A stretch of 44,769 nt of DNA from Candidatus Gastranaerophilales bacterium (GTDB lineage Bacteria > Cyanobacteriota > Vampirovibrionia > Gastranaerophilales > Gastranaerophilaceae): positions 1 to 44,769 of the forward strand of contig CALUYD010000014.1 in NCBI GenBank assembly GCA_944324915.1, written 5' to 3'. Each line of letters begins with the position of its first letter. The stretch's first letter is position 1. A program made the translations under genes and the position numbers. Of this stretch, positions 7,565 to 17,783 are shown one piece after another. The notes below the pieces were generated by a model. It searched no databases, was not told the DNA's origin, and saw only the letters and a list, made by a program, of their open reading frames with translations.

Positions 7565-7819
7565 TTGGACGAGAAAAAAGTAGTTTCTTTTGAAAAGAAA
7601 CATTCTAAACCTTCAAATGAAAAAAATAATGAGATAGAATATTGTAGTTTTTGTAAAAGACCAAATACTCAAGTTCCCAAAATGGTAAAAGGCCCTGGGG
7701 TCAATATTTGCTCAGAATGTACATTGATTGCTGTTCAATATTTAATTTTGCAAGACGGATTGATGAGCGCTGAAGCTCAAAGAATTTTAGATTTATTATG
7801 GGGCGTTAATCGAAAATAA
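7565..7819 (+). CDS. Stand-alone ClpX-type C4 zinc-binding domain protein
   Basis: The 84-residue protein carries CSFC (C27, C30) and CSEC (C49, C52), with the spacing and intervening GPGVNIC of the zf-C4_ClpX domain. In ClpX that N-terminal domain dimerises and binds adaptors and some substrates. Here the AAA+ ATPase is absent: the protein ends about 30 residues after the zinc site. The start is TTG 7565 with AAGGAG (7553-7558) six bases upstream. Its stop overlaps the ATG of the next gene (TAATG), so translation is probably coupled. The family is clear; the role of a detached domain is not. Confidence 0.85.
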   Translation: MDEKKVVSFEKKHSKPSNEKNNEIEYCSFCKRPNTQVPKMVKGPGVNICSECTLIAVQYLILQDGLMSAEAQRILDLLWGVNRK

Positions 7820-9429
7820 TGTCCGATAATTCTCAAAAACTTAAATTAAGAGCAGATATTGTTGCTATTTTAAACAAATACAGAAATGCAACAAATATTG
7901 ATAATATAGGGCTAAAAAAAGATATTGATTATATTTCTGCTTTGGACGATAAAAAATCAGTTTTTAGAATAATTCTTCAAGAAATAGTTTCATCCAAGGG
8001 TCTATATTGCGATATATGCTCTATTATTGCATTTGAAGCAATTGATGGCGATGTTTTTGAAGATGTCGCTATAAATTATCTGAAAGACAAAAAAGTTGAT
8101 GATGATAAAAAGTTTTTGATTATGTCTCTTATGCGCCAAAAGGGCTTAGATTTCAATTATAGAGATATAGTAGATTATATTGATGATCCGGAGGATTTAG
8201 CACATAGAGGAATTAAGAGTTTTTTAAGCAACGCTATTTTTGATGCTGATGTTCAAATAGATTTATTGGATTTTTATATCAACATTCCAAAAGATGAAAA
8301 AATAAATTTTTTGGAAAATTTAAAATCCGAGTTTATTGGCGATGATTTAGTTAATGCTTTTTCTATTTTGGCTCAGCTTAATTTAGAAAATGAAGAATAT
8401 GAAATAGTTTTTGATGTTTTAATTAATTCAAATTCGCCTTATTCGATACAAGGTTTGGAATTTATTTTAGAAAATTCTTCTTTAGATACTAAAACAAAAG
8501 CAAAAATAAAACGTAAAATCAAAAAGATAAAATCACTTAATCCTGATTTTGTGAATGATTTATTGATTAAAGACAGCTCTATTTATAAATGTTTTATTAG
8601 TTTTGTTGATGGAAAATCTAATTTTTCTTTAGTATTTTCAAGAAAAAGAGCTGACGGATTATTGCATGCAATATTGTTCAGCGTAAATATAATGCAAGGT
8701 ATAACTTCTTGTATGGGCTTTTGCTTGATTGAAGAAGATAATTTTAATTCAATTATAAAGCGTTTATTTAGCGATTTTGTTCCTGTTAAAATCAATCCTA
8801 TTGCGCTTAAGAGTTTGTATTTACATTATTTAATTAAAGCCGGTAAAAATCATATTGATTTACCTTATGAATTAATTGTTTGGAAAAATATGCTAAATGA
8901 TGTTAGGGCGGTTAATTTCGATATTTCAGAATTTATTAATTCTAAACTTGAAATTATGAAATTAACAAAAACAAAAGTTGAAAAATTCGTTAGCTCGAAA
9001 ATTGTAGATACTTGGTTTTATCTGTACGGCGAAAATAAATATATTGATGAAATAATCAATAAAATAGAAAAAAATCATTGTGTTGATTTAGATAGTATTA
9101 ATGAAATTGTATCAAAATCAATCGATGATAATTTCCTTAATGATAAGATTTTTTTGCAAGAAATGCAAAGCAGGCTTTTAATTCAAAGCTATGTAGCATC
9201 TCTTGCTAAATTAAGGCTTACTTCTGCGTGCGCTTATAGTTTATGCTTTAAAAATCCATATTTAAAATTGTTTATTACATCAATCGTGGATAAAAGTATT
9301 TATTATATTTTAGCTTCTAAGTTAGAAGAATTAGCAAGTGAGAACATTTTTAAAAAAGAATTGCCAACTAAATTTACTCAAGATGAGCTTGAGCTTATAA
9401 TGGCACAATTAGAGGAAAAATGGTCATAA
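7819..9429 (+). CDS. Large helical-repeat protein of unknown function
   Basis: The 536-residue protein seems all-helical, with many 30-40-residue Leu/Ile-rich blocks suggestive of a HEAT-like or other alpha-solenoid fold (clearest from about 20 to 240). No catalytic motif, signal peptide or membrane helix is evident. It starts at the overlapping TAATG shared with the ClpX-type zinc-finger gene and overlaps ruvX by 10 bp at its end, so the genes are tightly coupled. A solenoid co-translated with a zinc-binding adaptor-binding domain suggests a protein-protein interaction pair; this is inference from context. Confidence 0.65.
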   Translation: MSDNSQKLKLRADIVAILNKYRNATNIDNIGLKKDIDYISALDDKKSVFRIILQEIVSSKGLYCDICSIIAFEAIDGDVFEDVAINYLKDKKVDDDKKFLIMSLMRQKGLDFNYRDIVDYIDDPEDLAHRGIKSFLSNAIFDADVQIDLLDFYINIPKDEKINFLENLKSEFIGDDLVNAFSILAQLNLENEEYEIVFDVLINSNSPYSIQGLEFILENSSLDTKTKAKIKRKIKKIKSLNPDFVNDLLIKDSSIYKCFISFVDGKSNFSLVFSRKRADGLLHAILFSVNIMQGITSCMGFCLIEEDNFNSIIKRLFSDFVPVKINPIALKSLYLHYLIKAGKNHIDLPYELIVWKNMLNDVRAVNFDISEFINSKLEIMKLTKTKVEKFVSSKIVDTWFYLYGENKYIDEIINKIEKNHCVDLDSINEIVSKSIDDNFLNDKIFLQEMQSRLLIQSYVASLAKLRLTSACAYSLCFKNPYLKLFITSIVDKSIYYILASKLEELASENIFKKELPTKFTQDELELIMAQLEEKWS

Positions 9430-9836
9430 AAAAAAGAATTGTAGCACTTGATATAGGTACTAAAAGAATAGGTGTTGCAGTATGCGACGCGCTATGGATT
9501 GGCGCTACTCCTATTAAAACTATTAATCGAAAAAATGATAAAGTTGCTCTTGAAGAAATTAAAAAAATATGCAATGAATATACAACAGATACAATTTTAA
9601 TCGGTGTTCCTTATAATATGGATGGTTCATTAGGTTTTCAAGCGAAAAATTGTCTTGATTTTATTGAGCCTCTAAGAAAAGAATATGTTATACTTGAACA
9701 AGATGAAAGATTATCATCCTCAACCGCTGAAGAAATTTTGCGCTCAAAAGGCAAAAAATATACTAAAGATAAAGCTTTAGTTGATTCTACCGCAGCATGT
9801 GTAATATTAACGCAATATTTAGAAGATAATAGATAA
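9420..9836 (+). CDS. ruvX: Holliday junction resolvase-like RuvX/YqgF (pre-16S rRNA nuclease)
   Basis: The 138-residue protein is the usual length for YqgF/RuvX and shows its RNase H-like motifs: LDIGTKRIGVAVCD at about residues 9-22, GVPYNMDGS in the middle, DERLSSSTAE, and the C-terminal KALVDSTAACVILTQYL containing the last catalytic Asp. The family trims the 5' end of pre-16S rRNA and has been proposed to act in recombination. It overlaps the preceding helical-protein gene by 10 bp and is followed 11 bp later by a DUF1292 gene, the same order as yrrK-yrzB in Firmicutes. Confidence 0.93.
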   Translation: MVIKKRIVALDIGTKRIGVAVCDALWIGATPIKTINRKNDKVALEEIKKICNEYTTDTILIGVPYNMDGSLGFQAKNCLDFIEPLRKEYVILEQDERLSSSTAEEILRSKGKKYTKDKALVDSTAACVILTQYLEDNR

Positions 9837-9847
9837 AGGAAGAAAAA

Positions 9848-10132
9848 ATGCAAGAAAATTCACCTGAAATTATTAAAGTTATTGGCGAAGAAGGCGAAGA
9901 AATTTTTATGAAGTTACAAGAGATTATAACTGTCGAAGATAAAGATTATGCGCTTTTATCAATTGTTGAGGAAGATACTCTGCCAACTTCTGATAACGAC
10001 GATGATGAAATTGTTATAATGAGAATGATTAAAACCGATGATGATTGCACTTTTGAAGTAATTGAAGATGATGATGAGTTTAATATGGTTGCAAGTGCAA
10101 TAACTGACGGCGATGAATTTGAGGAAGAATAA
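9848..10132 (+). CDS. DUF1292 (YrzB-like) acidic protein
   Basis: The 94-residue, strongly acidic protein matches the DUF1292 pattern: a beta-rich core around EEIFMKLQEIITVEDKDYAL and LLSIVEED, followed by a stretch of Asp/Glu, then an aligned TFEVIEDDDEF segment. Function in the family is unknown. AAGGAAG precedes ATG 9848. Its position straight after ruvX repeats the Firmicutes arrangement, which supports the call. The terminator at 10137-10160 ends the operon that begins at 7565. Confidence 0.8.
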   Translation: MQENSPEIIKVIGEEGEEIFMKLQEIITVEDKDYALLSIVEEDTLPTSDNDDDEIVIMRMIKTDDDCTFEVIEDDDEFNMVASAITDGDEFEEE

Positions 10133-10136
10133 TAAA

Positions 10137-10160
10137 AAAGGAGCTTTAATTAGCTCCTTT
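10137..10160. terminator. Bidirectional terminator, convergent genes
   Basis: AAAGGAGCT (10137-10145) pairs with AGCTCCTTT (10152-10160) across a six-base loop; A- and T-runs lie on either side. The stem includes the last codons of the minus-strand gene ending at 10150. Confidence 0.75.
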
Positions 10161-11187
10161 GTATTATTTGTTCAACTTTTTCTTTTTGTTTTAATATTTT
10201 AGCTCTTTTATTTCTGTATAACATATCACAAAATGCTTCAAGACGAGTTATAAAGCCTGCTTCTCCTGTGTGTTCATCAATAGTTAAATTTAAAAGCGGT
10301 TTGTTGAAATTTTTAGCTTTTCTTCTTATATCTTCAAGCATTAAACTATCCGGTCCACAACCAAATGCAGTTAGTGTAATTATACCATCTATTTTATCAT
10401 CTTGAAGATAGTGTCCCGCGCAACCCGTCATTTCATATTGATTTGCCCAATATAAGGTTGAATTTAGAGAATGCATACCGCCTTTTAGTTGTTCAAGTGT
10501 AAGTTCGTATGCGCTATAAACTCTAACATCCATATTTTCTAATTTTTTAAAGATATCCATGCAGGTTCTTTTATCGTATATATTATATCCATGTCCAATT
10601 AGAGCGATGCTGATTGGTTTTTCTTCTTTTTTAGGAGGAATTATAACTTTTCCTTCTTTAGCATTTTTAAGCGCTTCTTCAAAATTAAGTCCGTTTTGTA
10701 CCATAACATTAAAATTATTTTGAACAACAAAGCCTGCTTTTTGAGCTTTTTTTATGGTCTCAAAATCTTTAATATCAAATTGATTAGCGATTTCAGTCAA
10801 GAAATCTATTAAGTTTTTGTCTTTTTCTGATTTATCAAGAGTTGCTTCAATTATATTAAAATCGCCTCTAACAACATTCCTTATTAAATCGGGAAGTCCT
10901 CTGATTTTTGAGCAGTTATATATTTTATGCGCAATTGATTGAATTGAAGGCACGAAAATATTTTTTACACCTTTATCTATTAAATTTAAAACATGTCCTA
11001 CAAATACTTTAATAGGTAAACAAGTTTCAGTTACAACTAAAGATGCGCCGTCTGAAATTGTCTTTTTTGTTGTATTGTCTGACAAAATAATTTTAATTCC
11101 TAAATCGTTAAAAAAGCCATACCAAAAAGGAAAATATGTATAGTATAGCATTGCTTTCGGTATTCCGATAATTTTTTCTTTATTCAT
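10150..11187 (-). CDS. 2-hydroxyacyl-CoA dehydratase/activase-related protein (DUF2229-like)
   Basis: The 345-residue protein begins IGIPKAMLYYTYFPFW and continues with TETCLPIKVFVGHV and FVPSIQSI, the pattern of the DUF2229/COG3580 group related to 2-hydroxyglutaryl-CoA dehydratase components and their activases. It has conserved cysteines in TETCLP, NCSKIRGLP, TGCAGHY and FGCGPDS that could hold an iron-sulfur cluster, and a C-terminal ITRLEAF segment as in the family. The ATPase activase domain and dehydratase subunits usually found with such proteins are not in this window. Physiological role unknown. It is divergent from the M16 peptidase. Confidence 0.75.
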   Translation of the reverse strand: MNKEKIIGIPKAMLYYTYFPFWYGFFNDLGIKIILSDNTTKKTISDGASLVVTETCLPIKVFVGHVLNLIDKGVKNIFVPSIQSIAHKIYNCSKIRGLPDLIRNVVRGDFNIIEATLDKSEKDKNLIDFLTEIANQFDIKDFETIKKAQKAGFVVQNNFNVMVQNGLNFEEALKNAKEGKVIIPPKKEEKPISIALIGHGYNIYDKRTCMDIFKKLENMDVRVYSAYELTLEQLKGGMHSLNSTLYWANQYEMTGCAGHYLQDDKIDGIITLTAFGCGPDSLMLEDIRRKAKNFNKPLLNLTIDEHTGEAGFITRLEAFCDMLYRNKRAKILKQKEKVEQIIQRS

Positions 11188-11210
11188 AAATTAGTCCAAA
11201 TTCTCTCAAT

Positions 11211-11241
11211 ATAATCATATTACACCAAAAATAATCATATT
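11211..11241. repeat. 11-bp direct repeat in divergent intergenic region
   Basis: ATAATCATATT occurs exactly at 11211-11221 and 11231-11241, 20 bp apart, which puts both copies on the same DNA face. It sits in the 115-bp gap between the divergent DUF2229-like gene and the M16 peptidase. It may be an operator, or a chance feature of AT-rich DNA. Confidence 0.4.
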
Positions 11242-11302
11242 GGCATGTCAATTTTTTATTATAATTTGTTTTAAAATAAATATATATCTTTTGGGAATAA
11301 TT

Positions 11303-14185
11303 ATGTCTTTACAAAATATAAATCCGTATTATTTAAATAACTTTGTACGTATGCCTATTCAAAATAGAACTATGGCTTATCCTGTACAAAATTATGCGCA
11401 AAATCCATACCAAGCAAGTTTTTATAATCAAAATGTTGCTTATCCTTATTTGCCATTTTTGCAACCAAAAAATAATTCTTATGTAAAAATTGGTGAACTT
11501 GTTGCGCCAAACGGCGAAAAAACGCATTTATTCAGACTTTCAAACGGTCATGAAGTTGCTATAATGCAAAGAAAAGACGAACAAACCATAGTTAAAACTT
11601 TTGTTGATGCAGGTTCAATGAATGAAACAGACGAAAAAAGAGGTGTTCAACATGTTAATGAACATGGTTTATTTAAAGGTTCTTCAAAATTAAAAGACGG
11701 TGATGTATTTAGGCTTGTCGGTAAAATGGGCGCTTCTACAAATGCTTCAACCGATTTTGCTCAGATAAATTATTATATTATGGCTCCTTACATGGGTCTT
11801 GATGAGCTTAATAAAACAATTGAAATACAAGGAGATATGATTTATAATCCAAATTTTGATTATGAAGCAATGGAATCGGAAAAAGGACCAATATGTTCTG
11901 AAATTTCCATGATTAATGATGACCCTTCTACTGTTGCTTATGATAAAGTAATTAGAAATCTATTCCAAATTAAATCAAATTCAAAAAATCTTGTGGCAGG
12001 CTCTATTGATACTGTTATGGGCCTAACTAAAGATGATATGCATAATTATCATCAAACTTATTATACTCCTGAAAATCTTCATACTGTAATTATCGCAGAT
12101 GAAACTATACCTGTTGATGTAATTATGAAAAAGGTGTCTGAAAGTTTTAAATCTGCATATAATCATGATAAAAAAATAGAAGTTAAAAAAGAAGATTTAA
12201 CACCTATTCAAGTGTCAAAAAGAGAAGATATTATAAGTTCAAAAACAAATTCAACAACATCTTATCTTGCTTTTGCGGGACCTGTTAATACAAATTCAAA
12301 GGATTTTATTTTAAATGAAATGGTTCAATATTATCTTGCGAATTGTTCAACTTCGCTATTGAAAAAGGGTTTGGATAATATTGACGCTTCATATAGTTAT
12401 GCAACACAAAAAGTCGGTTTAAAAGAAAAAGATCCTTATGCTTTAGTTGCAGCGATAGAATCTAATCCTAATGATGAGCAAAAAGGGCTCGATATATTTT
12501 ATGATGCTATATATAAATTGCAAACAGAATTATTATCAGACGATGATATGACTGCTATTAAAAATTCTCTAAATAAAAATTTAGAATTTGCAATGTGTGA
12601 TTCTGAATCAATTTGCGATGTTTTGGGTGATTCTTTAAGAGATAATTCTCTTGATTACTTTACAAATTATAGAGAAATTCTATCAAATATTACAAAAGAA
12701 GATATTATGAATTTTGCTCGCAGATACTATAATTTAAATAAAGCATCAATTGTTGTAGTTCATCCATCAAGTGTAAGCGAATCTCAAATTAAGCAAAATT
12801 ATGCTCAATCGAAGTATTCATTCAATAATGTATCTAAAAATTCATTCAATATTTCATTTACAGGTATTAAAAATATAGGTACTGATGATGTGCAAGAATA
12901 TCAGCTTGTAAACAATACTCATCTTGCAATAAATAAAACAAATTCTAATTTGTGCTTTTTTAATTGGAGTTTAAATATTCCTCCGATTAAAGCAAAAAAT
13001 CCTAATATACCTTTGATTTTGCGTCACATGTTCAAAAAAGGCACTCAATACCATAATCAAAATGAATTAGATAGATATAAAGAACTAAATGCAATTGATG
13101 TATCTGCTTATGTAAATGGTAGAAGTATAGAGATTTCAGCAGATTGTATGCCTGAAAACACTGAAAAAACCTTGGCGATTATAAATGAGTTGATGTATCA
13201 TCCAAAATTAACACAAGAAGATTTTGAAGCAGCTAAGAAATTTGTTAAATCTATCTTGCAAACAAGTCAAAAAGACGCTGCATCTAATTTATTAGATAGA
13301 TTATACCCGGGATACTTCCCGACTTATCAAAAAATGCTTAATGACATTGATAAATTAACACTAGATGATGTTAAAGATTTTTATAACGAGCTTTTAAAAA
13401 ATGCTAAATCATCATTTGTCGCAACTCTGCCTTTAGATACTCATCTGGAGCTTGCAAATAGTGTTATTGCTCATCAAAGTATGCCAAATGTTATTTTTAA
13501 GGAAAATATTCAAAAATTAACACCAATTTTTGAAGCAAATCCATATAGTAATGTTGTGTATGATATTGATGATTTAAATCAAGCACAAATTTGTCAATCT
13601 TATAAATTTCCAATGTCAGGAAATATTGAAGATGAAGTTAAATTTGAATTAGTTCATACAATTTTAGGCGGAAGTACTAATTCAAGATTATTTTCAGATT
13701 TAAGAGAAAAACAAAATCTTGCGTATAGCGTTTCATCTACTATTCAATCTTTTGAAAATACAGGCATTTTAACTCTTCAAATTCAAACAACAACCGATAA
13801 TCCTGATGAAAGCATTGTAAGCTATGATAATGTTCAAAAGTCATTGGATGGTTTTAAAAAGCATATTGAATTATTAAAAAATGAATATGTGACAGATGAA
13901 GAACTTGAAAGTGCTAAAATGCGCTTAAAGCAAAAAATTATCGGTCAATGTCAAAATCCTTTATCTGAAACTGAGCTTCTTGCAATGAATATGCTTGAAC
14001 CTTATGGTATTAAGCGTATTGATAAATATATTGAAGCAATTGATAAAATGACTAAAGAAGATATTAAGCAAGCAGCAAACTTTATATTCTCATACAACCC
14101 TACTGTTTCAATTTTAGCAAGTGAAAACACAATTAATTCTCAATTACCATATTTAAAAACTTTAGGTACTGTTGAAAAAGTATAA
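11303..14185 (+). CDS. M16-family zinc metallopeptidase (pitrilysin/PreP-like)
   Basis: From ATG 11303 (upstream GGGA) the protein has 960 residues. After an Asn/Gln/Tyr-rich leader of about 55 residues comes an M16 domain with the inverted zinc motif HVNEH (H117, E120, H121) and the likely third ligand in ICSEIS (E200). Further M16-type domains follow (about 260-500, 530-730 and 730-950); the later SRLFSDLREKQNLAYSVSS is the substrate-binding Arg/Tyr signature of the non-catalytic half. This four-domain clam-shell degrades peptides. No signal peptide is evident. A short SFTG motif lies at the junction of the two halves (about 518). An upstream extension to 11240 is unlikely, having no ribosome site. 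Confidence 0.88.
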   Translation: MSLQNINPYYLNNFVRMPIQNRTMAYPVQNYAQNPYQASFYNQNVAYPYLPFLQPKNNSYVKIGELVAPNGEKTHLFRLSNGHEVAIMQRKDEQTIVKTFVDAGSMNETDEKRGVQHVNEHGLFKGSSKLKDGDVFRLVGKMGASTNASTDFAQINYYIMAPYMGLDELNKTIEIQGDMIYNPNFDYEAMESEKGPICSEISMINDDPSTVAYDKVIRNLFQIKSNSKNLVAGSIDTVMGLTKDDMHNYHQTYYTPENLHTVIIADETIPVDVIMKKVSESFKSAYNHDKKIEVKKEDLTPIQVSKREDIISSKTNSTTSYLAFAGPVNTNSKDFILNEMVQYYLANCSTSLLKKGLDNIDASYSYATQKVGLKEKDPYALVAAIESNPNDEQKGLDIFYDAIYKLQTELLSDDDMTAIKNSLNKNLEFAMCDSESICDVLGDSLRDNSLDYFTNYREILSNITKEDIMNFARRYYNLNKASIVVVHPSSVSESQIKQNYAQSKYSFNNVSKNSFNISFTGIKNIGTDDVQEYQLVNNTHLAINKTNSNLCFFNWSLNIPPIKAKNPNIPLILRHMFKKGTQYHNQNELDRYKELNAIDVSAYVNGRSIEISADCMPENTEKTLAIINELMYHPKLTQEDFEAAKKFVKSILQTSQKDAASNLLDRLYPGYFPTYQKMLNDIDKLTLDDVKDFYNELLKNAKSSFVATLPLDTHLELANSVIAHQSMPNVIFKENIQKLTPIFEANPYSNVVYDIDDLNQAQICQSYKFPMSGNIEDEVKFELVHTILGGSTNSRLFSDLREKQNLAYSVSSTIQSFENTGILTLQIQTTTDNPDESIVSYDNVQKSLDGFKKHIELLKNEYVTDEELESAKMRLKQKIIGQCQNPLSETELLAMNMLEPYGIKRIDKYIEAIDKMTKEDIKQAANFIFSYNPTVSILASENTINSQLPYLKTLGTVEKV

Positions 14186-14240
14186 AAATTTTGCATACCT
14201 CTTGAAATAGTGTTATATTTAGAAAAAACAGGAGGTAAGC

Positions 14241-15218
14241 ATGACAACAAAAATAGGTATTTTAGGGTACGGCAATTTAGGCAGAGGCGTTGAAAAAGCT
14301 GTATTAAAAAATAGCGATATTGAGCTAAAAGCTATATTTACAAGAAGAAATCCTAAGGATTTAAAAGTAAACTCATCAGCTCAAGTTTGTTCTGTTGATG
14401 ATATTGAAAATTGGAAAGATAAAATTGATGTATTGATAATTTGTGGCGGAAGCGCTACTGATTTACCTGTTCAAACTCCTAAATATGCAAAATTATTTAA
14501 TGTTGTGGATAGTTTTGATACCCATGCAAATATACCTCAACATTTTTCTGCGGTTGATGAAATAGCTAAATCTTCTAAAAAAATCGGAATTATTTCAGTT
14601 GGCTGGGATCCTGGCATGTTTTCACTAAATCGTTTATATGCTAATTGTATTTTGCCTGATGGAAAAGATTATACATTCTGGGGCAAAGGAGTAAGTCAAG
14701 GGCATTCTGACGCTATTCGAAGAATTGATGGTGTATTAGACGCTAGACAATATACAATTCCTGTAAATGAGGCACTTGAAGCTGTAAGGAGTGGTAAAAA
14801 TCCTGAGCTATCAACAAGACAAAAACACACAAGAGAATGTTTTGTTGTTTTAAAAGAGGGTGCTGATGCTAAAAAAGTTGAGCAAGAAATTGTAACTATG
14901 CCAAATTATTTTGCTGATTACGATACAACCGTTCATTTTATTTCTAAAGAAGAACTTGATAAAAATCATTCAGCTATTCCTCATGGTGGTTTTGTATTAA
15001 GATGTGGTGAAACTTCAGATAATACAAAACATTTAATTGAATATAGTCTGAAACTAGATTCAAATCCCGAATTTACTTCAAGCGTATTGATTGCTTATGC
15101 AAGAGCGGCACATAGATTGAATAAAGAAGGTCAATGCGGTTGCAAAACTGTTTTTGATATTGCTCCTGCATATTTAAGTCCTAAATCAAATCAAGAATTA
15201 ATTTCAACTATGTTGTAA
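14241..15218 (+). CDS. ddh: meso-Diaminopimelate D-dehydrogenase
   Basis: The 325-residue protein has the NADP-binding start IGILGYGNLGRGVEKAV, then the Ddh signatures VDSFDTHANIP, GWDPGMFSLNR, the substrate-loop GKGVSQGHSDAIRRIDGV, and HGGFVLR. Ddh makes meso-DAP in one step from tetrahydrodipicolinate for peptidoglycan and lysine. Length is typical (about 320-326). AGGAGG precedes ATG 14241. Most Cyanobacteria use the DapL route, so a Ddh here may reflect gene transfer from gut Firmicutes or Bacteroidetes; codon and base composition match its neighbours. It appears to be monocistronic. Confidence 0.93.
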   Translation: MTTKIGILGYGNLGRGVEKAVLKNSDIELKAIFTRRNPKDLKVNSSAQVCSVDDIENWKDKIDVLIICGGSATDLPVQTPKYAKLFNVVDSFDTHANIPQHFSAVDEIAKSSKKIGIISVGWDPGMFSLNRLYANCILPDGKDYTFWGKGVSQGHSDAIRRIDGVLDARQYTIPVNEALEAVRSGKNPELSTRQKHTRECFVVLKEGADAKKVEQEIVTMPNYFADYDTTVHFISKEELDKNHSAIPHGGFVLRCGETSDNTKHLIEYSLKLDSNPEFTSSVLIAYARAAHRLNKEGQCGCKTVFDIAPAYLSPKSNQELISTML

Positions 15219-15236
15219 TCATAAAAATAATATTGA

Positions 15237-15285
15237 CCGTATGCTTTTGTTGTAGTTTAATTAAATAATACACACAAGCATACGG
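15237..15285. promoter_or_regulatory. Perfect 10-bp inverted repeat upstream of nadA
   Basis: CCGTATGCTT (15237-15246) and AAGCATACGG (15276-15285) are exact reverse complements separated by 29 bp, ending 19 bp before the nadA ATG. There is no T-run, so this is not a typical terminator. It could be a pair of operator half-sites or an RNA hairpin acting on nadA translation. Confidence 0.5.
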
Positions 15286-15304
15286 CTTATTATTGGGAAT
15301 AAAT

Positions 15305-16246
15305 ATGGATTTAGTAAGTAAAATAAAAGAGTTAAAAAAAGAGAAGAATGCAATAATCTTAACTCATTGTTATCAAAATATTGAAATAGATGATGTTTCA
15401 GATTTTGTTGGCGATTCTTTGTATTTAAGCAAAATGGCGGCACAAACAAATGCTGATATTATTGTTTTTGCGGGCGTTTATTTTATGGCACAGAGTGCTA
15501 AATTGCTTTCTCCTAATAAAAAAGTATTGCTTCCAAATCTTAATTCCGGTTGTATGATGGCGGATATGATAAATGTTCAAAATTTAAAATCATTCAAGGA
15601 TAGAAATCCCAATATTCCCGTGGTTTGCTATATCAATTCAACCGCTGAAGTTAAAGCAAATTGTGATGTTTGTTGTACATCATCTAATGCTATTGAAGTT
15701 GTTAAAAATTTAAATTCGAATAAGGTTTTATTTGTTCCTGATAATTTCTTAGGTAAATATGTTCAACATAAATTGCCTAGTGTTGAAATAATTACATTTA
15801 ACGGTTATTGTCCTATACATCAAAGAATTAGACTTGAAGAAATAGAGCGAGCAAGGAAAAATTATCCTAACGCAATGATTTTAACTCATCCTGAGTGCAA
15901 TCAAGAAGTTGCAAAACGTTCTGATTTCATTGGTTCAACTAAAGAAATTATGGAATATGTTAAAAAATCAGATAAAAAACAATTTGTAATTGCAACAGAA
16001 AAAGGTGTAGTAGAAAGATTAAATCGTGATTCTAAAAAAGAAGGCTGGGATAAAGAATTTATTTTAATCGATGAAAATATTGTTTGTCCTGATATGAAAA
16101 AAAATACGCTTGATAGTATCTATGACACACTTTTAAAAGAAGAAAATGTTATTGAAATCGATTTAGATGTTGCAAAAAAAGCAACAAGATGTATTGAAAG
16201 AATGTTTGAAATAACTTCTCCAATAAAAAATAGCTCTAAAATATAA
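15305..16246 (+). CDS. nadA: Quinolinate synthase NadA
   Basis: NadA condenses iminoaspartate with DHAP to quinolinate in de novo NAD synthesis, using a 4Fe-4S cluster. The three cluster cysteines are visible: C83 (NSGCMMADM), C169 (NGYCPIHQR) and C261 (VCPDMKKNTL). The other family signatures are THCYQ near the start, GDSLYLSKMA, NSTAEVKA and THPEC. Length is 313 aa from ATG 15305, with GGGA upstream; a TTG 12 bases earlier is less likely. Neither nadB nor nadC is adjacent. A perfect inverted repeat lies between it and ddh, and a strong terminator follows. Confidence 0.95.
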   Translation: MDLVSKIKELKKEKNAIILTHCYQNIEIDDVSDFVGDSLYLSKMAAQTNADIIVFAGVYFMAQSAKLLSPNKKVLLPNLNSGCMMADMINVQNLKSFKDRNPNIPVVCYINSTAEVKANCDVCCTSSNAIEVVKNLNSNKVLFVPDNFLGKYVQHKLPSVEIITFNGYCPIHQRIRLEEIERARKNYPNAMILTHPECNQEVAKRSDFIGSTKEIMEYVKKSDKKQFVIATEKGVVERLNRDSKKEGWDKEFILIDENIVCPDMKKNTLDSIYDTLLKEENVIEIDLDVAKKATRCIERMFEITSPIKNSSKI

Positions 16247-16248
16247 AG

Positions 16249-16275
16249 TTAAGCCCGCTCAATAAGCGGGCTTAA
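16249..16275. terminator. Strong bidirectional terminator, nadA / gdhA
   Basis: TTAAGCCCGCT (16249-16259) pairs with AGCGGGCTTAA (16265-16275) around a five-base loop. It lies between convergent nadA and gdhA. Confidence 0.85.
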
Positions 16276-16298
16276 TTATGTCTTGTTTGGAATTTGAA

Positions 16299-17663
<1,365 letters not shown>

Positions 17664-17728
17664 TTATATGCTTATTGATTATATCATCATTTGTTTTTTA
17701 TGTGCAATTTCTTTATAAATTCTTTAAG

Positions 17729-17757
17729 TTGACAAATGTATTAATATAATGTATGTT
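17729..17757 (+). promoter_or_regulatory. trpR-trpB promoter
   Basis: Consensus TTGACA (17729-17734), a 17-bp spacer and TATGTT (17752-17757) stand 27 bp before the trpR start. Confidence 0.7.
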
Positions 17758-17772
17758 ACTATATATAGAAAC
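17755..17772. promoter_or_regulatory. Candidate TrpR operator
   Basis: GTTACTATATATAGAAAC is an 18-bp palindrome with eight of nine half-site pairs intact. It overlaps the end of the -10 box and the expected transcription start of trpR-trpB, where repressor binding would block initiation. The ACTA half-site core recalls the CTAG half-sites of the E. coli trp operator. Assignment to TrpR is inference from position and symmetry. Confidence 0.55.
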
Positions 17773-17783
17773 AAGGTATATAT

